DNA from: HK-STAS-PATE-42 sp964461505
Lineage (GTDB): Bacteria > Patescibacteriota > Saccharimonadia > Saccharimonadales > HK-STAS-PATE-42
NCBI GenBank assembly: GCA_964461505.1
Contig: CAYWUW010000002.1
Coordinates: 62,001-126,000, forward strand
DNA length: 64,000 bases
Reading direction: 5' to 3'
Under the pieces are notes generated by a model. It was not told the DNA's origin and did not search any database. It was given only the letters and a program-made list of their open reading frames with translations. Position numbers and translations under genes: made by a program. Positions 58,734-64,000 of this stretch are shown one piece after another. Each line of letters starts with the position of its first letter. The first letter of the stretch is position 1.

Positions 58734-59366
58734 TTACTTTTTAGATTTAGACAGGCCAAGCTCTGCTGTGATTGATGCAATCTGCACGTGAGCCGCAACT
58801 AGAGACCCGCCGAACCAGGCTAAGAACCATAAGAATGATTGGCTCATAGATTCTAGAGAAGTTTTAACTACTCCGTTATCTGCAAGCTGAGCAACTGTTA
58901 GGTCTCCTGCTATTAGAAGAACGCTAGCTAGAACCATGGCCACCCCTACAAAAGATGTTAGGTAAATTAGGAATGCTTCTGCGGTTGGATTCCTTAGAGC
59001 ATACTTAACACCAATTACTAGACCGGCGATGTAGAGCATTAATACGACAAAGCCGTTTTCTCTTAAGCCTAGTGCAATTCCTAGGAACGCTAGAGCGTTA
59101 CCGACGACTAGCCCCATCAGTACGACGACGGCTAGATCGAAGAAGACGTAAGATAGAACTGCTAGAAGAATTCCGACTGCGAATGAGACGAACACTGCAA
59201 CTGTAGTGCTAAGTACGCCTGTACCAAAAACAGCCTGAACTCCAGTGAAACCGACTACGATTCCTGCGAATAGACCGAAAAGTGGTAGCAATGTTTTTGC
59301 GACACGAGCTCCAAGGATTGCACAAAGCAAGCCTACCGCAAGTAGCGCGAAAGCGAATAGAACCAT
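58734..59366 (-). CDS. Multi-span membrane protein (DUF4203/TM7S3-like)
   Basis: The 210-residue protein has about seven membrane spans with Gly-rich repeats (LFGLFAGIVVGFTGV, AVGILLAVLSYVFFDLAVVVLMGLVVGNALAFLG). This fits the DUF4203 family. AGAGGAGAG lies ahead of the ATG. Function unknown. Confidence 0.65.
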   Translation of the reverse strand: MVLFAFALLAVGLLCAILGARVAKTLLPLFGLFAGIVVGFTGVQAVFGTGVLSTTVAVFVSFAVGILLAVLSYVFFDLAVVVLMGLVVGNALAFLGIALGLRENGFVVLMLYIAGLVIGVKYALRNPTAEAFLIYLTSFVGVAMVLASVLLIAGDLTVAQLADNGVVKTSLESMSQSFLWFLAWFGGSLVAAHVQIASITAELGLSKSKK

Positions 59367-59468
59367 ATTTCTCTCCTCTTGAATTAAACTTAACTGAGGT
59401 TAATTAAACTCCTGCCAGAGTTAAAAAGCAATAAACGTTGTATTTAATAAACTCTTGAGACATCAAGC

Positions 59469-61325
59469 TTAATCTTGCAAGATTCCGCCGCTTTGGTGCG
59501 ACCACAGCTTTTTATAGAGCGGAGAGGTTTTAAGAAGTTGTTCGTGTGGGCCGGAATCGACTACTCTGCCCTTATCAACTACAATTATTCTGTCCATTTT
59601 GCGGATTGTGGAAAGACGATGTGCAACCACAACAGTTGTTCGGCCCTTCATCAACTTCTCTAAAGATTTTTGGATGTAGCTTTCGGATTCTGAATCTAGC
59701 GCAGAGGTTGCTTCATCAAGTAGCAAGATTGGGGCATCTTTTAGAATTGCTCTGGCGATTGCAACGCGCTGGCGCTGACCTCCGCTAAGCTTAACTCCAC
59801 GTTCGCCAACTAGAGTTTCGTAACCTTCTGGAAGTGACTGAATAAACTCATCAACGTAAGCTTGTTTGGCGGCGAGTTCAACCTCTTTTTGTGTTGCCTT
59901 TGGTTTTGAGTAGCCAATGTTTTCGCCGATGGAACGGTGGAACAGGGTTGGATCTTGCGGCACGTAGGCAATTTGCTGGCGGAGTTTGGATTGGATGACA
60001 TCTTTGACGTTAACTCCATCAATTAGAACTTGGCCGGAATCGACATCGTAGAATCTTAAGATTAGTTTAAGGAGTGTGGATTTGCCTCCTCCGCTTGGGC
60101 CAACTAAGCCGATTTTTTCGCCAGGGTGAATTGTTAAGCTTAGGTTTTTGAATAGATGCTGCTGCTCTTTCTTACTTCCAGACTCCTTCATCCCGGATTC
60201 TGATCTGGAATCTTCATCTTCGGTGACTTCTTCAGAGGAGTCGGTGTATTTAAAGCTGGTGTTTTGGAACTGGATTTCGCCTTTTGTGATTTTAAGCTTA
60301 GTGGGATTAGCAGGATCTTTAATTTCGGGCTCAGTCATCATAATTTCTGCCATCTCGTAAGTTTGAGAATAAATATCCTGCATGTTAAGTCTAAACCTGG
60401 AGATTCCGGCAACATTACTTATTATACTGCCCGCATAGCTGTTCATAATTATTACTACAGAAAGAGTTACCTTGCCTTCCACATAAAGATAGAGCGCAAA
60501 TATGATTGAGAGAAGAACAAAGATGTTGCTTAGAAAGCTTACTAGCTCGCCTTGAGTGTTTTGAAAGTTTATCGACTTTGCTCTAGACGAAGTAGCTTTA
60601 TGAATGAACTTTTTAAGTACAGACTGCTCCTGAACCTCGCTGCCTTCCGCTTTTACAGTATCCATACTAGAGATTGAATCGGCAATTCTACCATTAAGTA
60701 TAGTGGCATCCTCTTGTGCTTGTCCGAGAATTGCTCTATTCTTTTTGCGATTCTTGTATATAACAAATGTGTAAACCAAGGAGCTTACTATTAACGGGAA
60801 CACCAAGACTAAACTTTTTGTAGCCATATAGAAAAGCATAATGATAGTGGAGACAATCGATGGTAGTAGGTTGTAAATATAGCTAGAGATAAATCCTCGA
60901 ATTGAGGTGAAATAGCTTGAAGCCTTACCCGTAAGTGAGCCCGTAAAAGAGTCTGCGAAGAAAGACTTGGACATACTAGAAAGCTTTTCAAAAGCATTAG
61001 AGGTGAGTACGTTTTGGCACTGGGCCAGAACTTTTGTGTAGATTCTGGTCTCTATGACGTTTGCTATAGACTTAAAGCAGTACAGAGATATAATTATCGC
61101 GAGAGGTAAGAATATCTCCGACAGAGATTTGATACGTCCTGTTGTTGCGTCTTGTATAAGTTGTGAGTAAAAAATTGGCACAACAATAGTTGTGGATAAT
61201 ACTCCAAACAGAGATATGGTCGGACTTAAAAAGAACCATCTGTGTTTTCTCACTTCGTGCCAATAAGCTTGTCGGATAAACTTTTCGGTTGCTTTTATGG
61301 ATTGCTTTTCTTTTTTATCACTCAT
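59469..61325 (-). CDS. ABC exporter with fused membrane and ATPase domains
   Basis: I chose ATG 61325 (MSDKKEKQ, 618 residues); TAAACT lies 8 nt upstream, while the frame to 61376 starts in leader DNA. An N-terminal six-span domain (about 40-330) is followed by an ATPase. The ATPase has Walker A GPSGGGKST, Q-loop VPQDPTLFHR, signature LSGGQRQRVA, Walker B ILLLDEATSALD and the H-loop (VVAHRLSTI). A charged insert (about 375-400; EEVTEDEDSRSESG) sits before Walker A. It is an MsbA/ABCB-like exporter for lipids, peptides or drugs. The N-terminal half has no TAAGCTTA while the ATPase half has several. Confidence 0.94.
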   Translation of the reverse strand: MSDKKEKQSIKATEKFIRQAYWHEVRKHRWFFLSPTISLFGVLSTTIVVPIFYSQLIQDATTGRIKSLSEIFLPLAIIISLYCFKSIANVIETRIYTKVLAQCQNVLTSNAFEKLSSMSKSFFADSFTGSLTGKASSYFTSIRGFISSYIYNLLPSIVSTIIMLFYMATKSLVLVFPLIVSSLVYTFVIYKNRKKNRAILGQAQEDATILNGRIADSISSMDTVKAEGSEVQEQSVLKKFIHKATSSRAKSINFQNTQGELVSFLSNIFVLLSIIFALYLYVEGKVTLSVVIIMNSYAGSIISNVAGISRFRLNMQDIYSQTYEMAEIMMTEPEIKDPANPTKLKITKGEIQFQNTSFKYTDSSEEVTEDEDSRSESGMKESGSKKEQQHLFKNLSLTIHPGEKIGLVGPSGGGKSTLLKLILRFYDVDSGQVLIDGVNVKDVIQSKLRQQIAYVPQDPTLFHRSIGENIGYSKPKATQKEVELAAKQAYVDEFIQSLPEGYETLVGERGVKLSGGQRQRVAIARAILKDAPILLLDEATSALDSESESYIQKSLEKLMKGRTTVVVAHRLSTIRKMDRIIVVDKGRVVDSGPHEQLLKTSPLYKKLWSHQSGGILQD

Positions 61326-61365
61326 AAACCTTAAGTTTAGTGGGTTTGACTTTTTTTGTAAAGTC

Positions 61366-61446
61366 TTGTTTTGCATGGGTGGCTGTGGTATACTTTAAGT
61401 TGTAGTAAAAAGTTGATGGCTCAGGATTTGTTCTGGGCTTTTTTAT
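61366..61446 (+). ncRNA. Possible tiny transcript: promoter followed by terminator
   Basis: TTGTTT (61366-61371), a 17-nt spacer and an extended -10 TGG-TATACT (61389-61394) are followed by an 8-bp hairpin GCTCAGGA/TTCTGGGC and a T6 run (61419-61444). The RNA would be about 45 nt, antisense to the ABC gene leader. It has no open frame. Confidence 0.35.
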
Positions 61447-61461
61447 TTTTTAGATTTAAGT

Positions 61462-62409
61462 TTAAAGGGTAGATATTTTGAGCAGCGTGGCATCAAGCAT
61501 TGGCCAAGGTTCGGTTTTGTTGATAGTTTTGAGAGAGGAATCTAGCCAGCGAACTTCTTCAAAAAGGTTCTTGATTTGGCTTTTGCTAAGCTTAAGTTGG
61601 CTTAAAAGTCGGATGTTTTCGGAAACTGCAAAAGGATGCAAAGCAAGCTGAGAAGAAATTGTGCGGGAATCTTTGCCAGCTTTTTGGCCAAAATAAACGG
61701 AAGTTAGTGAGCCGACTTGCGAGCAGATTAAGCCGATAATTTGATGCGGCTCTTGCCTGGCAGAATTAAGCTTAGCCAAAGTTTTTGCGGCGGATTTATA
61801 ATCTTTTTTAAGTGCTGAAGAAAGTAGGTTGAAGGCGTTTTCAGAATTGCTTTGAGGTTGAAAGATATCAAGATGCTGAATGGAAATCTCGGACTGCGGG
61901 AGAAGTGCAAGTTGGTTGAGGCAAATCCAAATTGTTTGTTGGTTTTGCCCAGAACGTGAGATTAGTTCTGTTTGGAGCTCGGCCGAAAGATTTAAGTTTA
62001 GTTTTTGGCAGACTTGGCGTAACCAAGATTTTAATTGAGGTTCGCTAAGCTGGTTGAATTCTTGAAAACCATTTTGTTTTTGGAGATCTTTATAAATGGA
62101 GGTGCGCTTATCTAGAGCTTCTAAACTTAAGATAACATCTTTGGCTGGATTGGAGTTTTGGTTTGAGTAGTTTTTTAGAATAGCGGAGATTAGTTCTAGG
62201 TTATCTTCAGAATTTTTTAGAATTAGAAGTTCGGAGTTTGTAAATAGACCTGTGGCTTGGAGTTCTTGCAAAAAGTTGGTGGAACTTAGATTCTCGGCAT
62301 CCAGAATACGGATGGACATCGGCCCGTTTTTTTGTGAGAACTCGGATTTAAGCTTAGTGAGCTCAAGGTTTTTGGTAAAAGAGTTTGGGCCGTAAAGAAT
62401 CTTTAACAT
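61462..62409 (-). CDS. holA: DNA polymerase III delta subunit
   Basis: The 315-residue protein matches HolA, the clamp-loader subunit that opens the sliding clamp. It has the ILYGPNSFTKNLELTKLK start (P-loop-like region), ILDAENLSSTNFLQELQATGLFTNSELLIL (about 35-65), DVILSLEALDKRTSIYKDLQK, and a C-terminal domain with QIIGLICSQVGSLTSVYF and ALHPFAVSENIRLLSQLKLS. I chose ATG 62409, with TATACT 10 nt upstream. Other replication genes in the window: polA. Confidence 0.85.
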   Translation of the reverse strand: MLKILYGPNSFTKNLELTKLKSEFSQKNGPMSIRILDAENLSSTNFLQELQATGLFTNSELLILKNSEDNLELISAILKNYSNQNSNPAKDVILSLEALDKRTSIYKDLQKQNGFQEFNQLSEPQLKSWLRQVCQKLNLNLSAELQTELISRSGQNQQTIWICLNQLALLPQSEISIQHLDIFQPQSNSENAFNLLSSALKKDYKSAAKTLAKLNSARQEPHQIIGLICSQVGSLTSVYFGQKAGKDSRTISSQLALHPFAVSENIRLLSQLKLSKSQIKNLFEEVRWLDSSLKTINKTEPWPMLDATLLKISTL

Positions 62410-62436
62410 CTTAATTATAAGTATACACTCCAGAGC

Positions 62437-62524
62437 TGTCATCCTCTGAGCGCAGTGAAACGGAGTCGAAAGGTTCCGATTATGCCGTAGTGGCGAGATC
62501 TTTCTACTGAGGCTCGAGATGACA
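62437..62524. mobile_element. MITE-like element, 88 bp
   Basis: TGTCATCCTCTGAGC (62437-) and GCTCGAGATGACA (to 62524) form imperfect inverted ends. The inside includes a CGGAGTCGAAAGGTTCCGA segment. It belongs with the elements at 25734 and 37811. Confidence 0.5.
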
Positions 62525-62556
62525 AACCAAATTTAAGCTTAGAGCAAGGCTTAAGC

Positions 62557-63423
62557 TTAAGGGAGTTTTTGGCAATTTGGGCAGATGTGAGTTCCGCGGC
62601 CGGCAGCTACTATTCGAGAAATTGGAGCCCCACATCTAGAACAAGGCTTCCCTGCTTTTTTGTAGACATTAGCAAAGGTTAGATAAGATCCGCTTTTTCC
62701 ATCAACCTTAATATAGTTGGCGGAAGATGAGCCGCCTTTTTGAATGCTTAAGTTTAGTATTTTTTGGAGTTCGGTAAACAGAGTTTTTAGTTTGGATTCT
62801 GGAATTTGAGAGATCTTGGTTTGAGGATGAATTTTTGCGGCCCAAAGTGATTCATCGGCATAGATGTTACCGACTCCAGCTAAGACATGTTGATCTAAAA
62901 GTTTGGCTTTGATTTGGGCATTTGGAAAACGTTGAAGTGCTTTTTTGAAATCGCTAAACTTAATTTCGAGCGGTTCGGGGCCAAGAGATGAAATGAATTT
63001 ATGAAGATGTTGATCTGCGGTGGGAATTAAATCTACCCAACCAAACTTTCTAACATCGTTAAAAAAGAGTTCGGAATTATTATCTAAAATAAAATGGATT
63101 CGGGTGGTTTTATCTGGCAATTTAGAGATGAGCGAATCGTTGGGGTGACCGGCTCCGTATTGAGTTTTTGGAGATTTGTAAACTAATTGGCCAGTCATTT
63201 TTAGGTGAATCAGTATAGAATGGCGAGAACTAAGCTTAATGATAATTAGCTTGCCTCGGCGCTCAGCAGAAAGAACTTTGGTGCCCTCGACTTCTTTTTT
63301 AAAAATCTCAAGTGGAGTTTTAATGGTTTTTGGCCAATCAAAACTAAAAGATTTTATGGTGTGGCCAACTAGATGTTTGTTTAGCCCGCGAACAACGGTT
63401 TCGACTTCTGGTAGCTCTGGCAT
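62557..63423 (-). CDS. mutM: Formamidopyrimidine-DNA glycosylase
   Basis: The 288-residue repair enzyme removes oxidised guanines such as 8-oxoG. It starts PELPEVETVVRGL with the catalytic N-terminal Pro and Glu. It has the Lys in ERRGKLIII (about 57), the helix-two-turn-helix region (LLDQHVLAGVGNIYADESLW, about 175) and the C-terminal zinc finger CSRCGAPISRIVAAGRGTHICPNC. Complete. TAAACT lies 11 nt before the ATG. With Bcp and SOD it points to life with oxidative stress. Confidence 0.95.
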   Translation of the reverse strand: MPELPEVETVVRGLNKHLVGHTIKSFSFDWPKTIKTPLEIFKKEVEGTKVLSAERRGKLIIIKLSSRHSILIHLKMTGQLVYKSPKTQYGAGHPNDSLISKLPDKTTRIHFILDNNSELFFNDVRKFGWVDLIPTADQHLHKFISSLGPEPLEIKFSDFKKALQRFPNAQIKAKLLDQHVLAGVGNIYADESLWAAKIHPQTKISQIPESKLKTLFTELQKILNLSIQKGGSSSANYIKVDGKSGSYLTFANVYKKAGKPCSRCGAPISRIVAAGRGTHICPNCQKLP

Positions 63424-63448
63424 ATACTACCTTAAGTTTAGCAGAAGT

Positions 63449-63679
63449 TTAGATGTGGACAGTGTTGTCTTCTTCAGGTTCTGTAGATATTGGGAATGCG
63501 CCCATAAACATTGCTACTGCCTTTTCACGTAGCTCGGGGCTTAAGCTCAAGAGAGCATTGTGCATCTGAGCGGCAAGCTCTCCGACTGCGTCCAACGGAC
63601 TTCTTGATGGCTCAAACGGAGCCTCAACATTTAAATAAGTTTTCCTTTGTTCTCGTGTTGCAGTAGTATCGAATGACAT
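63449..63679 (-). CDS. Small hypothetical protein, 76 residues
   Basis: The acidic protein (MSFDTTATREQRKTYLNVEAP, then LSPELREKAVAMFMGAFPISTEPEED) has no membrane span or known motif. It lies between polA and mutM on the same strand. No TAAGCTTA within it. Confidence 0.5.
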   Translation of the reverse strand: MSFDTTATREQRKTYLNVEAPFEPSRSPLDAVGELAAQMHNALLSLSPELREKAVAMFMGAFPISTEPEEDNTVHI

Positions 63680-63737
63680 AGTATTTTACTTTTGAGTTGG
63701 ATTATAGCAATGTTAGTTAAGCTTAGTCAACTCTGAT

Positions 63738-64000
63738 TTATAATTCTCCGAGGGATTGGGCGGTTTTGGTGTCTACTTTAAGCTTAACTCCTAAATCGGG
63801 AACGATGGATTCCATTTCTTTTTGCATTAAATCTGCGACTTTTGAGGCTAGGTTCTTGTCAACCTCCACAACGATGCTATCGTGAACTTGCAGAATTTGT
63901 TTAGCTTCTGGCGGAAGAACTGCGCTAAGCTTAATCATGGCAAGTTTGGTAATATCTGCGCTTGTGCCCTGAATTGGCATGTTTAATGCGGCGCGTTCGG
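63738..64000 (-). CDS. polA: DNA polymerase I, C-terminal end (runs off right edge)
   Basis: The reverse strand is open to the window edge. The visible 86 residues are the end of the polymerase domain: ERAALNMPIQGTSADITKLAM (conserved family-A motif) and QILQVHDSIVVEV (motif C with HD). The reading frame continues beyond the window. PolA fills gaps and removes RNA primers in repair and replication. Confidence 0.95.
   Translation of the reverse strand, partial: ERAALNMPIQGTSADITKLAMIKLSAVLPPEAKQILQVHDSIVVEVDKNLASKVADLMQKEMESIVPDLGVKLKVDTKTAQSLGEL

Larger units (their letters stand above)
1..64000. repeat. Dispersed palindrome TAAGCTTA (HIP1-like), window-wide
   Basis: The palindrome TAAGCTTA, very often extended to TTAAGCTTAA, recurs across the whole window. 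By eye I counted at least 24 exact copies in the first 10.2 kb, for example 1033-1040, 7138-7145 and 9849-9856. A random sequence of similar composition would give only one or two in 64 kb (my rough estimate). It lies both in genes and between them. In genes it is read as x-Lys-Leu-x or as Leu/Val/Ile-Ser-Leu, depending on frame; the third frame gives a TAA stop and is used at gene ends. A second, rarer set, TAAACTTA and its complement TAAGTTTA, differs by one C-to-T transition. No function can be read from the sequence. Confidence 0.95.

Noticed and set aside
59810..60022. Plus- and minus-strand short frames inside the ABC ATPase region
   Set aside because: Shadows of the strongly conserved ATPase domain in other frames.
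1..64000. CRISPR array or cas genes
   Set aside because: No regularly spaced direct repeats of 24-40 bp and no Cas-like proteins were seen. The short tandem repeats are degenerate and lack spacers.

Overview
The window looks like a chromosomal segment from a Candidate Phyla Radiation (Patescibacteria) bacterium, most likely Saccharibacteria (TM7) or a close relative; this is an inference. The reasons are a small-genome style layout, an AlaRS that lacks the C-terminal domain, a class-E-like sortase with LAxTG surface proteins, and many small unrecognised proteins. TGA works as a normal stop, so this is not a UGA-recoded lineage such as SR1/Gracilibacteria. The most striking property is the 8-bp palindrome TAAGCTTA, usually inside TTAAGCTTAA. 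It occurs every few hundred bases in coding and non-coding DNA, far above chance, like the HIP1 palindrome of cyanobacteria.

Layout: 1-3760 holds two minus-strand surface proteins (one cut by the window edge). 3837-10329 holds housekeeping and redox genes (Bcp peroxiredoxin, PH-domain and PRC-barrel proteins, a flavin disulfide oxidoreductase, superoxide dismutase, AI-2E exporter-like protein, SPOUT methyltransferase). 10326-17082 is a minus-strand block with a beta-helix surface protein, a membrane protein, FolP, a 2OG-Fe(II) oxygenase-like protein and a lamin-tail protein. 17273-26913 holds a nonsense-interrupted M13 peptidase, a LeuRS with an inserted Nudix domain, LysM and VKOR proteins, repeats and dnaJ. 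26976-31086 is an operon of three ATP-grasp (RimK-type) genes, one fused to a RimB-like retropepsin domain, followed by two small genes. 31046-37129 holds a hydrolase, AlaRS, a CDF-like transporter, GtrA, the sortase and a GIY-YIG element bounded by inverted repeats. 37130-43494 holds an FMN reductase, dnaK with two CIRCE operators, a zincin, a C39-like protein, an MFS exporter and an HxlR regulator. 43761-50151 holds a second beta-helix surface protein, initiator tRNA, ZIP and DedA membrane proteins, an FtsB-like protein and an ABC-2 exporter. 50164-57558 holds a methyltransferase, a GT2-GT39 fusion, a Met-type tRNA, a fourth LAxTG protein, an HExxH membrane protein and small unknowns. 57596-64000 holds an ncRNA candidate, rpsT, membrane proteins, an ABC exporter, holA, mutM and the end of polA.

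Working together: four proteins with signal peptides, LA(S/K)TG signals and C-terminal membrane anchors are probable substrates of the sortase at 35969, with VKOR for disulfide formation and GtrA/GT2-GT39 proteins for surface glycans. dnaK and dnaJ share CIRCE operators, implying HrcA control from outside the window. Two gene-start styles coexist: genes with a clear Shine-Dalgarno site, and genes whose -10 box lies only 7-11 nt before the start codon, which would be leaderless. Intergenic DNA carries several families of palindromic repeats, and two of these repeats appear to have inserted in frame into tRNA synthetase genes.
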